Of a stretch of DNA of 64,000 nucleotides, positions 48,301-62,003 are shown piece after piece. The stretch is taken from NCBI RefSeq assembly GCF_019649055.1, contig NW_026570223.1, positions 3,286,001 to 3,350,000 on the forward strand, given 5' to 3'. This DNA is from Paramacrobiotus metropolitanus (Eukaryota > Tardigrada > Eutardigrada > Parachela > Macrobiotidae). Below the pieces are notes generated by a model. The model saw nothing but the letters and a program-made list of their open reading frames with translations. It was not told where the DNA came from and ran no database searches. The translations under genes were made by a program, and so were the position numbers. The stretch's first letter is position 1; each line of letters begins with the position of its first letter.

Positions 48301-49704
48301 GATGACGAATTTAACAAATACCTGAACGTATACAAAAAAATCAGTTTTTAAAATGTCACTGAAACTAACCAGCGGACATAAGGACAGGTGGTAATGCTGT
48401 GCTATATGAACTACAGATATGAACCACGGGAAAAAGTAATGGAGTAGTCACGACATTTGTATTTATGAACTTTTGTTTTGAAAATTGATTTTTTTTTTGC
48501 TAACGTGATAGAGTGATCATGCTAAATCTAACAAAAAACTAGCAATTTTTATTTTTAGTTCTATTGAAGCTTCGTGATAGCTATGAGCTACAACTCCACA
48601 CCGTCCTGTTTGTGTTTGTCTTATAATGAACCAAAATTGTTAACCATTATTTGAAGCACGAAAATCCTTTACGGCTTTACCTGTAGTATTCAACCGATGC
48701 GTGTGATAATTGAATTATTTTTGTACCCCGAATGCTCTATCACACCGCACATAAATATTCATATCGAACTTGCTATGCTGCTGCGCAATGCGAATTATTT
48801 GGTCATCGATAAAATTGTGATCTGTTTGCAGGTAATTGAAAAATCGCACGATGGCTGGTGGAAAGGCCAGAATAAAGCCAACAGCGCCAGGGGCTGGTTC
48901 CCATCCAATTATGTCAAGGAAATGCCACACGTCAATGATGCGCTGGCGGCTGTCGAACCTGACAACAGGGCGGAACCCGTTACATCATACGCTCCGTCCG
49001 ACTCCCCAAACCCTAATGAGCACTTTGTGCAGGCGTTGTACTCCTACACAGCACAGAGTGCCGATGAATTGACCTTCGAGAAGAACGAGCGCTTGCTCGT
49101 GTTTGACGCACCGACCAGTGAGACCAACTGGTTTCGTGCGAGGAATGAGCGGGGAGAAATTGGCCTGGTCCCGCGGAATTACGTTGAAGATATCTACTTG
49201 GACACGGTGCCGGTCCTGCGTCATTCGGGTGGTCAGAATGGTGAAGAGAATGTACCAGAAGAATTGATGGATGAAATGAGTGCCATGCATTTAAACGGAA
49301 CCACCAACGGACGCAGCAGTGATCCGACGGTAGTGTACGATGATTTCGTGGACCGTGGTACTTTACACAGTAAGCTGTGGTACTTTGGGCGGATTTCCCG
49401 ACAGGACTGTGATAGCTTGTTGAATGCGTATGGCGACGACGGAGACTACCTGATTCGCGATAGTGAAACCGGCAACAAAGCTGATTTTTCGGTATCCCTT
49501 AAAGCGTCGCCTCGGAACAAACACTTTCGGGTATACGTGAACGCTGTAGAGTGCCACCTGACGATTGGCCAACGCAGATTCAATAGTCTGGAAGAGATGA
49601 TTAGGCATTATGAGAGACATCCGATCTGTACGAACAATGACGGACGGAAGCTGACGCTGAATCGCCCGTTGAATGCCCCACGGACTGCCGTGGTGCCCGC
49701 TTGA
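45320..49704 (+). CDS. NCK1: NCK adaptor protein (SH3-SH3-SH3-SH2; Dreadlocks homologue)
   Basis: Cytoplasmic adaptor linking phosphotyrosine receptors, through its SH2 domain, to actin regulators bound by its SH3 domains. Exons 45320-45460, 46833-47108, 48832-49704; 1290 nt, 429 aa, all phase 0. SH3-1 about residues 10-65 ([37 protein letters not shown]). SH3-2 about 112-170 ([37 protein letters not shown]). SH3-3 about 202-262 ([40 protein letters not shown]). SH2 about 320-415 ([61 protein letters not shown]). The phosphotyrosine-binding Arg of FLIRDS is kept. Order, length (human NCK1 377 aa) and spacing fit NCK. Linkers are somewhat longer. The two introns (about 1.4 and 1.7 kb) are among the longest in the window. 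The ATG at 45320 was preferred to in-frame non-ATG codons upstream. Confidence 0.96.
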
Positions 49705-52081
49705 GATAGGGAGCTATTTGACGCGTTTTATATTGTTTTATTTCGATCGATTTCATGGTTTGTAAATGGTTAATTTTGGCGGAAGGTTTTTTTTGTAATT
49801 CGCCTCGGCTTTTGCCATGTTATGTTATGGTTGATGCAGTTGGACTTGAGTAACGTGCTGTGGAAGTTGCTTATGCTGAGCCATTCGCTTTTGAATGTGT
49901 GACACTTGGGAAGCGAAATTAAAGCATCCAGTGATTGTGATTATCCAACGAGTACAGATAGGTTTGGTTTTACCTCAACAATAGTTATTTTTTATAGAAT
50001 TAGTGTACTTGACATTCTTCGGGCGTTTTTCGGATATCTGTTATGTAATTCTGCTATGTATAGATTTTTATGTTACATATACATAAGGTACGAGTAAACG
50101 TTGTTGTTAGAACAAATGATAGTTTCTAGGGAAGACTGGATCGGCCGCGAACCTGAGACCGGTTTATTAAGAGAATTATTGCCATTAAAAACAAAAACTG
50201 ATACCAGCATAAGACTATTTCGCATTTAATTTAAAAGATCTCTGCAGTGTTGTTCGCGTAATTATCATCAATGGTAATGTAATACTACCACAAACGACGT
50301 CATTTGCGGAGAACATGGAAATTTTGTTTGACCTTGGGGTGTTTTGATGCTTCTTGGATGTTATACTAGCAAGAAACCGTACCAGAAGTACCTCTAAAGC
50401 TATGTTAAGCATTGGCACGTATACTCGGAATGTTATACCTATTTCATATAATAATTAATATCGTTTTAATGGATGTGGACCTAACAATTAGCAACTGAAA
50501 ATTCCATTTAAAACGGAAACCGCCATTGATGATGCTGCGGTTTGTAAAGCAGAGATTACATGACAAGGAGCGGGGGTGTGGGCAGACGATCTGTTCAGTT
50601 TGGGCTAACAAATATGTACTGTAATAAATGCCGTTAACGGGGAAACCTCCGTTCGAATTTGGGATAATCGGAAACGTGCAAATGGTGTAGCGAGGTAAGA
50701 GGCTACAGACGCATTTCAGTACACGCGCAAATGACTAGAAGCACGAAGTGCTACTTGCAAACAACGTATACGCGCGGCCAGTTCTCTGAGAAAGGTCAAT
50801 TGTGTTCTATAAGTATCGCGCCGTTTTTGAATGCAGTTGATCCTTAACGCAGATTTTTCGTGTAAATGCGTGTTAGCGGTTATATATAAAACTGTTATAA
50901 AAGAAAAATCCCACATCTTCGTCACAAAAATGCTCTGACCGTCAGAAAAGCCCATCGTACACACCGTTGATTTATAACGTCACCGTCATTCTCGGTCTGC
51001 GTCCCGCTTACGGTCGATGAGACTGCACGATTCGAGCACCACTGGTGTGAAGCAAAGACTTTAATAATCTTAAGTGATCTTCCTTAGGTAACCTTTCTAC
51101 TTGCATGCCCTAAGCATAAGATTTCTGTTATCTGAATTACACAACTTTTTAATACTTCCAGTAAATATTTCGCGTCGACGAAGACATCGCGTTGTGTCGC
51201 TCGACGTCCCGTTTGCGTGCTTCCCACCATCCACTTGGGACCATTATGCATTCAGTTAGTTCGAAACGTTTTACCGTTTTGTCAAGATATTTACGATTTA
51301 GACGCATTCATTCCCAGGCATTTATTATGATGACGTACGCGAAAAAACGCTGTAAACATGATTATTAACCTCTGAACATGCATGCATTATTTGTATGACC
51401 ACGCATGATATCCCTTCCTGGGCTGCAGAACATTTCTGTTAGATGTGATTCTAGTTCTCATTGTTTCTCCGTAAATTCTGCACCACTCCGCCTAATCGAT
51501 GTATATGTACAGTATACCAATTTCTGTATACCCAAGCGGCTTCAGCATCATAGTCGTTATGACAAATTAATGACGGTATTAATTAGTCTACACACGACAA
51601 CCGCAAATTCTGACCCTTGCAATACAGATACAACGTACAAGTAGCTGATCATGTACAATACTGCAGGCGTCAGCATTGCGCCGATGCGTGTCGATTTGGG
51701 GCGGATCCGGTGAGAAGGATCGTCTAGAGAAGCTGTTGGGATAGGCCGTGGTAATACACAGCTCCGGTTGCAGGTTCGTCTGGAAGGTACCAATCAATTC
51801 ACAGCTGATCGGTGCTAGGTGCTCCAGCAGTTTAGCGCTCGTACAGCCCTATAGTGTTGAACACCCTGCCTAAAGCCGGTAATCATGCACTGCACCGTAT
51901 AAAATGATACCGGCTAACATAATCGCGCTGAGATTGCACATTTCCACCGCTACTTCCCGGCATTTGTATTTCACCTCCAGACCGGGTGAATGCGATGCAG
52001 CTTGAACGGGATCAGTTGAACAAATCTTGGATCATCTTAATCCCCTGATCGGCAGTGCGTGTATAATCCATAGCGGATAAA
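49705..52081. other. Intergenic, NCK 3' side and GPCR 5' side
   Basis: The left part is presumably NCK 3'UTR; the right part should hold the receptor promoter and 5'UTR. No supported exon or RNA gene. CCGTTCGAATTTGGG at about 50651 superficially resembles a tRNA T-arm, but no cloverleaf forms around it. Confidence 0.4.
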
Positions 52082-55000
52082 ATGGCTGTTCTAATCGAGG
52101 ACGCTTTGGCCGATCTGCACGCTGACCTGTCCAGAAATGAATCGGTATCCAACGAAAGCTTCCAGACGCTGCTGGTTAAGAATCACAGTTCGTCGTTGGC
52201 CAACTGGTTCTATGGGATTTTTCTTCTGGTTGGTCTTAGCGGGAATCTAGTTTTTCTCCGCTCACTAATTGGCACACCGGAGGGTAAAGCGCGCCTACGT
52301 CCATTCCTCCTTAATCTGTGCATCGCTGACCTTTTGGTGTGCTGTTTCACTATTACGATGGAGATCGGGTGGCGTATGACGGTGGTGTGGACGGCCGGTG
52401 ATGCGGCGTGCCGGCTGTTTTCCTTTACGAAAACCTTCGGACTATACTTGGCCACGTTTGTTGTTGTGGGCATGTCAATTGATCGCTGCTACGCAATATG
52501 GTTTCCTATGAAACTTAATGATGGTCCACGACGAGCCAGAATTGTTCTAACGTTCGTTTGGATTTCGGCATTTGTATGCAGCCTACCACAGGTATGCAGT
52601 TATCAAATTTGTAAGTGTTAGACAATAGGATGTACGGCCTGATACAATGTGGTTTAATAAAATAAAATTGATAATATGCGTGGCGCGTGATGTGACAATT
52701 TACTTACTTAAACATTTACACGTGTCACACCATGCGCACCATTGTTCATTAAGGTGAATGCTATACACCCGTAATTAAATTTTCATATTATGACAATGCC
52801 TTTTTTATTTACAGTAATACACATATGCATTTAGCCTACTCGAGTATATTGCAAAATCCGTTCATTATAATTATAAGATATCTATTCCCCGGCCGCTTTC
52901 CAGATTGCAGTTAGACGATATAATAAACGGATAAATAAAAAAGTACAAAAATTAAGATCTGGTTTAATAACAGCCATGGGAAAATTAAAAACGCATGATA
53001 TATTATACGATAGCTGATCTGGGCAAATTCCGTGCAGGCTCCATACTACGTCATTTCATCTAAGGGAATTTAATTCTGATAGATTGGCGTTTTCAGTTGT
53101 GAACTTGACACAATGGTTACTACCAAGTGAGTAGAGAGTGAAGTCACGGAACGGATTGTGAATTAGCTCGGCACTGTATACGTCATAATTTGGAATCTGT
53201 GGTTCGTTGAAAACATCATCACTCTAAAATTGCACTTGTCAAAAAACCACTGCTAATGCAGAGATATGCGCCGCTAACATCCGGATAATTTCATAAAACT
53301 TTGTAAAAGCCTATCCGATTTATATATATGAGCATATACTGCCCGTCATGTCTGCACTCTACAGAAAGTCATTATGCATAAGCAATATTAATCTCCACTA
53401 CGAAGCAACTTGACATTCCTAAGAAGCTGTTTTAGGTATACGCTCCTAGAAGTCCCCCATTTTAATCCCTTGTAGAATCGTTTTGAATAGACACATCACT
53501 TATTATAGCCGGCACCCGTAGGAATACTGTTCGCATAAAAACGGGAAGGAGTTTCAATAATCCGTGCATGATGACATTAAAGAGCAAAGGTAAACCATTT
53601 CATAGCTGTTATTCCAGTGTATATTTAGTCAAGATATCGATTTTCAAATCGCTTTCACACTTATTCAGAAAAAAAAACCGAGTAAGTAAACTTTCTTACA
53701 TATTCAGTAACGCTGAAAGCCGAAGCCAAACTCGTGCCGGTACCAAGCCGTAGCAACCGGAAAACAAAACTACTGGTGCACCTGTTAAATGAATTCGTAT
53801 ATTCACCGATTCGCTAGACAAACATCCGGTATCATCGGAAGTTGGAACAATCCGCTAACTAACTTTGAAACCGCCGGCAGAATCAACTTGATGCATTGTC
53901 ACCACAGTGACCGCACCTTTCTACAGCACTGTATTCCATACGTATGTGTTACATAACTTACATTAAAGGCAACCTTTTTTAATTAAACCTTTATACTGCG
54001 CACGCCCAGCTCTAATGTACCTAACGTTTAACGGTCACGTGTTTTTCATTAAGATAATGCTATCAGAAAGATTTTCCGGGAGCACAGAGACGCAGAATAC
54101 GGATGGCTAAATCAGCATTAAAATAAATGTGCTTCCTGTTTTCCCAGGAAGGAATAGATCGGATCCTGCCACTACAATCGGAAATAAGTAATTGGCTTTG
54201 ATTTTACACCAGTTTAACATTAAGAGAGAGTAAAAGATGCAATGACTTATTTTACTATCTCTTGCAAAATCGGGGATATTCTGACGATACAAATTGTGGG
54301 ATTAAGTCTTTAGCTTTGTAACAAGGTCTACGGTGTGCAATCTTCCAATTTGGTTGAATCATTCTGATAAATGTATGTACTCGTATAATGTAATCAGCTT
54401 ATAAATTCTCGCCTGCGTAAAATTAAACAATTAGTAAGCACTCGACTAATGCGGCAGTACTCAATTAACCCTTTGAAAAATCTGCCTTTCAGATGCGCTC
54501 GTGGTGAGGTGAATCAATTATTCAAGGGGCCCCTTGCACTCTGTAGGTGCATCTGGCATCATATCAAATTTGATTAAGACAGCTGTCGGGATTTTAAAAA
54601 TTACGGCTGTATCCGACAGGCATGATGCCTCGAAAACAACAAAACAAAATAGCAGCAATTCAAAACAGTAAAATGTGCTGACAGAAAACAGGGAAAAAAG
54701 ATATTCATTGAAAAATGTATTCATATAGCACCAGAATAGCGATGTCGGTTTGCGATCGCGGTTTTATATTACAACACATCCAGCTTCATCAGTTTGTTGT
54801 ATTGCAGGCACTAATATACCACGTGGAATCGTATCCCAATGTTCCCGAATTCACGCAGTGTGTCACCTTTTTCTACTTCGCCACGGAGGCCGGTGAGCGG
54901 GGCTACGTGATATTCGGCGTTCTGGCCATGTACGTCATTCCACTGCAGATGATCATCGTGGTCAATGCCATCATCCTGTGGAATCTCCGGACGTCCATCC

Positions 55001-55548
55001 ACATCAGGGCGCCGAAGATGAAGCGCAGCTTCACATCCGCCTACCTCACTTCCGACTATACACACGACAGCGAAGCCGACAGCATCCGTACTAATTACGA
55101 ACCGGAAACGCCCAACGCACCCTCACCGGCGGCTCCCACAGCGACGACCTCGGCCACCGGCATCGCGCTGTCCATTGTGACCTTTAAGCAGTCGACACGC
55201 GGGAGCCATATGCGGCTCAGTACCGGTCTCATTCTGTACCATTCGAGCCGGCTTAAACGCCAGCGCACCCGTACACGCACCGTTAAACTGTCACTGTTAA
55301 TTGTAGCCGGCTTTGTACTGTGCTACACACCGTATGCTGTTATTACGGTGTGGTCGCTGTTTGTGGAGACACCGGAGAACTTCCACGAACAGATAACCGA
55401 CGGTGTCACCGAGGGATTACTGCTCTTTACCATGAGCTTCAGTACGATTATCAATCCCATTGTGTATGGGAGTTATATGATCTACGCGCGGGGCGGTGGC
55501 TGCCGCAACTGGTTCTCCCACTTTTACAAACCCGTCGCGAAACGGTAA
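52082..55548 (+). CDS. Neuropeptide GPCR of the AKH/corazonin/GnRH receptor family
   Basis: Seven-span rhodopsin-like receptor, 416 aa. Exons 52082-52591 (helices 1-4) and 54808-55548 (helices 5-7) are joined in phase 0 over a 2.2-kb intron. The N-terminus has three glycosylation sequons (NES, NES, NHS). Helix 2 to loop 1 reads MEIGWRMTVVWTAGDAACR, a signature of this family. Helix 3 ends SIDRCYAIWFPMK: DRC rather than DRY, reminiscent of DRS in mammalian GnRHR. Extracellular loop 2 has YPNVPEFTQCVTFFYF, closest to AKH/ACP/corazonin receptors. The third loop is unusually long, about 110 residues, Pro/Ser/Thr-rich. Helix 6 reads LLIVAGFVLCYTPYAVITVW and helix 7 FTMSFSTIINPIVYGSYMI, with NPxxY intact. 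Likely a Gq-coupled receptor for an AKH/corazonin/GnRH-like peptide; the subtype cannot be settled by eye. Confidence 0.9.
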
Positions 55549-57314
55549 TCATTATCGACGGTCAACTGGGAGTCTGGGATTATATACCGGAGATTGAGAG
55601 CGTCTGGATATACGCACATAAGCGTGATGAGAAGAGTGGTCGGCGAATGTTGTCCTCTTTACTACGAAATTGCTCTCCTTTTTTTACTCCGTCGTGCTTA
55701 TACAAGTTCAAATACATCTGAACTATGACAGAAAGCGGTTCTTTCATCTCACACTCCGTCCTTCGTGGGAAAATGCTGTTATCCAAGTTTAACTCTGTCT
55801 GGTTCAATTTGGCGTCCTATGGCTGATGATAGGTTTCAGTGAATGCGGCTGCTCAGAAAGATTACATTACAGATTTGTTTATGGGATATCTTATTGACTG
55901 CATTCAGTACAATACTACCTTTGATGTTCTTTAAATACTCTGTACACCAGACAGCGAGCTAACTTTATTTCCCGAAGGCAGTACTTGGTATCTATGCGGT
56001 ATTGAATGTTTCAAAATTTTATCTAACCAGTAAGCGGAATGCAGTTCAATGATCCATTTATTAATTACTGCCATGCTTTCTTACTTGACATGTCCCTGGA
56101 ATTATTTTGATTTCTGGATATTTTTATGACGACTCAATAAAATACTGTAAAATTGTGTCACTGATATCAGCAATGTAAAACACATATACTGTAATAATTA
56201 TTATATCGGATATTAGAGGGATCTTATACTCGTATTATTATACAGCGAACCGCACGCGTTAAATGTCTATATAAGTTGAGAGAAGCCTTACAAGTGCCAT
56301 AAATACTAACGAACGTTGCGAATCGGGAGATCTTATGGAGTCGCTGGCCAGTTTAATTAAACACAAACTACTCGTAATTTTTGAAAGAAACGTTATCTGA
56401 GAACCGGCCGGGTAAATAATAAGAAACAGTTATTCTATTCCACGTAATAAATTTTTTATTTCATTATAATCAACTTGTGATCGTGACACTTCTTGGGCTT
56501 GGGCACGGGCTTTTCTGTCCATATATATCCAATATATGATGATTCATTATAATTACTTGAATTGACCCTGTAGGAGGATGGGGTAAGTGGGATACGCCGT
56601 TGTCGTCAAAACCGTTCTATAATTATTTGTCGAATTTGATATGAAATTCCGCTTCATGGCACGTGCGTAAGTAGCGAGTCGAGACGGTGACCTATGGGAA
56701 TAGCTAAGCAGTCGTACTATGCTGGCGCCAAACACGATAAAACGGCAAATCGACAAAATTGCATTAATATTTTATAATGCAGCAGAACAGAATTTAAAAG
56801 AACGAAATTCCTGATTAATATGTAAGCAACGACGCGGTACACTTATAAAGCGGAGCTGTGTTGCATAATTAATTTGGACAGAAGCAAGAAATCACATTAT
56901 CATTGATCACACGCATAAACCCCTATTATTTATTGAGCCTTGACCTTTCGGTATGTTGTTCGCGGATATGCATGTAAGCCCTTTTTACATAACCCTGGCG
57001 TGGGCAGAAAACCGTGTACCTGGATGAAGGCATTTATCTGCTGCGCACTTTTCACAAGCCGCTATCGGCCATGAATATTATGTGATGTGTGAAGACTGCA
57101 GTTCATGTGACGATTTCCTGCAATTGCTCTAATTCCACGTCCCGATTGTATTGTCAACCGATACGATGTATCCTTAATCCGGCCAGGCCGTGTGAAAATC
57201 GCACACACGCATTACAGTCACCAAAGGAGCACAATTTATTAAACAAAACCCAAATATGCCATTGATTTTTTGAGTCCAGCTCAAAAATATTTACTATAAT
57301 TTTTACAAATCACT
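55549..57314. other. Intergenic between convergent GPCR and ZP genes
   Basis: 3'-flank sequence of two convergent genes. No supported exons; open frames are short. AATAAATTTTTTATTT near 56455 is a possible polyadenylation region for either strand. Confidence 0.4.
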
Positions 57315-60209
57315 TCACTCGTGACGGGCGGTTAAAATGGGCGGTGACCAGCACGTGGTGGCTTGGATAAATTCACCCACATTCCGTTTGGCACCGCCCG
57401 CCCGCCGCACCGGCAGAGCGGCCAACCCGATGACCTTTTCCCCATAGCGTCGCAACCGGAAGCAGACAAAGACGGTTACCAGAACGGAGAGAATTAGCAT
57501 GGCCATTAGCAAGGTTAGACCGGCAGTGAAGCTGGCCACCGTGATACAGATAGCGTTGGTCGCCGCGGCGGCCACCTCCTGGGGACCGGTTTTAATATTA
57601 TCCGACTGGATGTCATGCGAGGCAATCACCTTAAACTTCCCATCGAGATTGATCTGGCCATCGTCCTGCACGATTTTGGCTTCGCGGTGGGGCTTCCGTG
57701 AGTGCGCCTCCGCTTTCCGGGTTGAACTGGATGCCGCAAATGATGATGATTCCGTGGGCAGTGTGGATGTCGTAGTGGTGACAACGACCGTCAGTGTTGT
57801 GCTATTGTCACTGGTGATATTTTCCACATCACGCTTTCGTCGGTAGGGATCCAGAGTCGGTCCAGGACCGGCGCCGGGCGGTGGTGGTGGGCCTTTGCTC
57901 TTACTAGGTACATCCACATTATTAATGTCCGATGTCGCAGCCACCGCGGTGTCCACTCCGATCACGTGATCGGTGTCATAGGATCCCTGGTACGGTGGTG
58001 CACCGGGCGGCGCGGGCGGTATATCCGGCACATAGGGACCGGGACCGAATTGCGACAGATCGACTCTCTGTGCCGTGGGATTGACGCTGGAATAGGCGCC
58101 TGGAGCAATAATAATTTTGCGAGAATCACATCGTCTAACCGGAAGCATTATGCGCAGCTTTGTAATATACGTCACCCCGTAGTCATGTTTCTTTTAACGA
58201 AATGCATTAATATTTCTCGGATGATGGGTGTATAAACCCCTAACATATAATGTTACTAACCTCCGGCGCCATAATCCGGCGGTGCAGCATATCCGGGCTC
58301 ATTCTGGTAATCACCGCGTGGCTTCTCATAACCGCCGCCGCCACCACCATAATCCCCGGGACAGCCACCTTGACATTTGCCCAAGCACACCTGAATATTG
58401 CATTTAATGCCCACTTCATAGCGATCGGGGAATTTGAAGGCCTGGAAGTAGGCATAGGCTACCACGGTGGCTTGCTGACCGTAGTCTCGCACTTTACGGA
58501 AAGGACTCATTATCTTATCGCGCACTACGCAACCGTAGTAGTCGGTCAGCTGGACACGCCCACCGTAGCCATCCGTGGCGAAACAGTCTTTCACCGACAT
58601 ATCGAATTTACCCTCGTAATCACGAATGCCAATAACCACCGTCAATGGATCGCCTGCACAAGACAGTAGTTATTACCCATTTTTCATCGACGCAGACGGT
58701 TTAACAAATTATGAAAGACGCGTGCGGTATAATCATAAATAATTTCTGCGGCTACGCCTCAAAAACGAGTCTCAACCAGCCCTTAAGTAAAACCACGTTA
58801 ATAATTTCCTCCTTGAAAATTTAATGAAGAGATGCAAATCATAAAATTAATACTAAAAGACAAAGGTCACCCAAACGCCGGTGCACATCCTTGCTGCGCA
58901 ATAAAAGGTCATAGGGTAATTACAATATTTACCGTATATGAGGTATCAGGCGGGCGCTGACTTCACCCCCTCGGGACTTACCTACTTTGACGATCCCATA
59001 CACCTCTTCCGCCCACGGACCTTTGCCCTTCTGAATCTGTATCCAGGATTCTATATTGTCACCGTTGAACCGGTACAGCACCGGATCCAAATTGCCGACA
59101 TTATACGGCCGCACCGCTACTGACTTATCATAATAGGCATTCCATTCGCAGCGGATAGTCTTGGCCAGATCCCAGACTTCCTGGATGTACTCATCAAACT
59201 GTATAATAATGGTATTCTCATAGTAGGAATCCTTATAATCCTTGGCGTGATCCTCCCCCGTTGTGCCGCAGTAGTCCACGGGGACAGTGAAATCATATAT
59301 CCGCCCGTAACTCTTCCCCGCCACATACCGGCAATCGGGCGAATTGAAGAATCCCTTACTGAAGATGATCCCGTTGAAGGGTTTGTTGAATTCAATATGG
59401 ACATGCATGCCGCGTTTATCACATTTCACATCAAAATACGTTATCAGCGGCATGTAGGCTTTGGAGTAGTCGCCGCCACCGCCACCACTGTCCTCCTGGT
59501 ATTGCCGGCCTTCCGGTCCCCAGCCGCGTGCCACTGAGGGGGAGTAGCCGCTGGCAGCGGATGCGAGGTCACCGGATGTATTGGTGTATTCGAACGTGGG
59601 AATGGTGTTGTCGAAGTCATTTATCGAGGATGTGGCATTCCACGCGGATAGACTTCCGCTCTGTACCATATCGGGATTGGGCAATAATGCCATGAAGGAA
59701 TAATTGTCGTATTTGAGCTTGGGTCGGTCCCATATGGCATTGTTGTCGGATGCGGGGGGTGACAAGTCGGCCAACGCGTGCTGCAAATTACATCTGGCCG
59801 GTTATATACCAAAAATCAATAATCGTGTTACCGTAATATATTTAGGAATTTTCAACTATCGAAAATTCTATTACATCTAATTCTCAAATAAATGGAGTCT
59901 CCCAATTCCAAATAATTTTTTTTCAAGCTGTACATATTTATACGATATTTTTTATATGCATTACACATCAATGTATTTCGATCTTCCCACATTATCTTTC
60001 TTGTTTAATAGGTGCAGTAACAATTTTTAGCGCTTAACAAGACAGAAAAAGTAAAAATATGAGAGCCCGAATGCAAAGATTTATCCCACAATTAACTTCC
60101 TTAAAGGAAACCATTTGGCACCTATTACCGGGAAATAATTGCTATCCAGCACCTCGCTTCCACTTACAGTGATAAATAAATCCAGAGCAACCCATGCTAT
60201 AATCCACAT
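57315..60209 (-). CDS. ZP-domain membrane protein (cuticlin-like)
   Basis: Predicted apical extracellular-matrix protein, 672 aa; exons 60209-60168, 59780-58982, 58653-58261, 58099-57315 (2019 nt, in phase). The signal peptide MWIIAWVALDLFIT occupies all of exon 1. A Ser/Asn-rich and Gly-rich N-terminal part precedes the ZP module, about residues 125-400: ITYFDVKCDKRGMHVHIEFN, SPDCRYVAGKSYGRIYDFTV, VDYCGTT, TIRCEWNAYYDKSVAV, then ZP-C with DPLTVVIGIRDYEGKF, VKDCFATDGYGG, YGCVVRDKIMSPF, KFPDRYEVGIKCNIQVCLGK. After a Pro/Gly linker there is a basic consensus cleavage site YRRKRD (about residue 499). One membrane span follows (ASFTAGLTLLMAMLILSVLV) with a tail of about 47 aa. This is the usual ecdysozoan cuticlin/ZP layout: cleavage releases the ectodomain, which polymerises in cuticle. 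Role in tardigrade cuticle is inferred. Confidence 0.9.
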
Positions 60210-62003
60210 GGTTTTTCCAGCTAGTCCGGCGCATAAGCGCCGTGAACCGTGATAATTGTCCACAATGTGTGCACGGCGTTGGCAATTGGATATTTGAATA
60301 TGTGTAACGAAGTGCATTAACCAACCTAACAATTGCGTTTGGTGGCCGGGCGGTGTCTTGTATAGCGGCAGCACTTTTCTTAAACTGTTTACCGCATTTA
60401 AAACATGACTCTGCTTCCGCGCGCGCGCAGCAAATTAGCTTAGTTTACTCCTCAAGCCTCTGCTCATCAAACGCGGTGAGCAGGCAAGTATAACAGAACG
60501 CGAGCGCTTGAAAGGAGGCCCCAGTATAATTAATTATATACACATCTTCATCTATTGTTCTCCATGGCTGCTCATTAAAAACCGAAGGGTAACGGCTAGT
60601 AGTAGCAAGAAAAAGGATATGATCTCACTGCAACCCCGCCCATATTACATGAGCTCGTTTTTCTTAATTCGAGTTGGTGCGGTGAGAATGTTTTCGAAAG
60701 AGAGAAATTCAGGCTGATCTACTTGTTACATTTAGACCGTAATATCTATGTTTCAGTGTCAGCAGGACCGGTCTAATCGTTAAATTTTTGAAAATTGCAG
60801 TGGGCGACAAGGATTTTCGTCACGCAGCTAATGTGTCATGCGGTGAAACTGAAAAAAACCTGTGAAAGTATTGCATTAATATTCATATTTTTGCAAATGC
60901 ACGCGTGACGGAAGCCACTGCATACTGCGGATGCTTACATATTTTTAACGGGGTATATGCTACTGGTAACCTTTCTCATGGGGGATTGTTTCCAGTTACA
61001 AAAGAAATCTGATCCCCTTCTTGTTCATAAAACCCTAAAGAGAAATAGAAAAAATACGAAGAATGACAATGCCGTGATGCCCATTACTGCGAATCTTGCG
61101 ACGATAATGTTATTAAATTTAGAATCTAAAGGTTGCAGTGTTCTTCCGTTCAGGTGCGTCAGTGAGCTGTGTGCATAAAATTATGTACCCAATGCGATCT
61201 TACAATTTCATTTGAACCGAACAGTCGTAAGAAATGCAGGCAGCATGAGCAAGCTACGTAGATCAAAAACAAAACCATGCGGAGCGGAAGCAAAACGGCG
61301 CAGTTTTCAATTTTCAGCGCAATAGCCACGAGGCCCACGACTCGATTCCTTTGAATAGATCCTCCCACCTCTTAAATGTCATATACATGTAGCAATTACG
61401 CTACCAAAAATAGAAACAAATTCACAAAAAAGGTCTAAAGGCACCACTTTGTTGGACGTTTTTCCTGAAAAACGTTTCGAAAACGCCGACATGATGCGAA
61501 ATTTATTTGAAACTACGTCATCGGGTTTATTGATAAAGCTGGGTCAAAATTATTCTATAATTAGGATGGTTAACAGCAGTCTAAACGGGATGTTTACTCA
61601 CAAAATACAGAGGATGTCACATCAACTCAACCAAAAATGATCGGATATAGCTTATATCTCCTTTAGTTTATTCGCTCTAAGCACTTGCAAAGATAATATT
61701 CGCAGATAGTAGCAGGTACTTACATTTTTACATTTCGAAGCATATCGTACAATTTCCATAATTCTGTTATACAGCAAAAATCGATGAGATAACTTTCCCA
61801 AATAACAGACAATCCGGTTGGAATACATACAGTATACAGCAAGTTTTTGCAAAACAACAGCGCAATGGTACTCACCCATACGCTAAACACCGAAAGAATC
61901 AATAGCATCAAATCCAATTAACCTCTATGTGGGAATATGGCTGCGCATCTGCCCAGGGATCGCAATCTGTTAAATAACTGGACGCGTTGCTTTTCCTCAG
62001 AAT
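60210..62003. other. Intergenic, ZP gene 5' side and SDE2 3' side
   Basis: No supported gene. A CGCGCGCGCGCAG run at about 60419 and Arg/CpG-rich sequence near 60475-60510 lie upstream of the ZP gene. The frames at 60957-61178 and 61449-61640 show no family features. Confidence 0.4.

Noticed and set aside
50640-50700. Possible tRNA T-arm (CCGTTCGAATTTGGG)
   Set aside because: Stem bases do not pair and no acceptor or anticodon arms are found around it.
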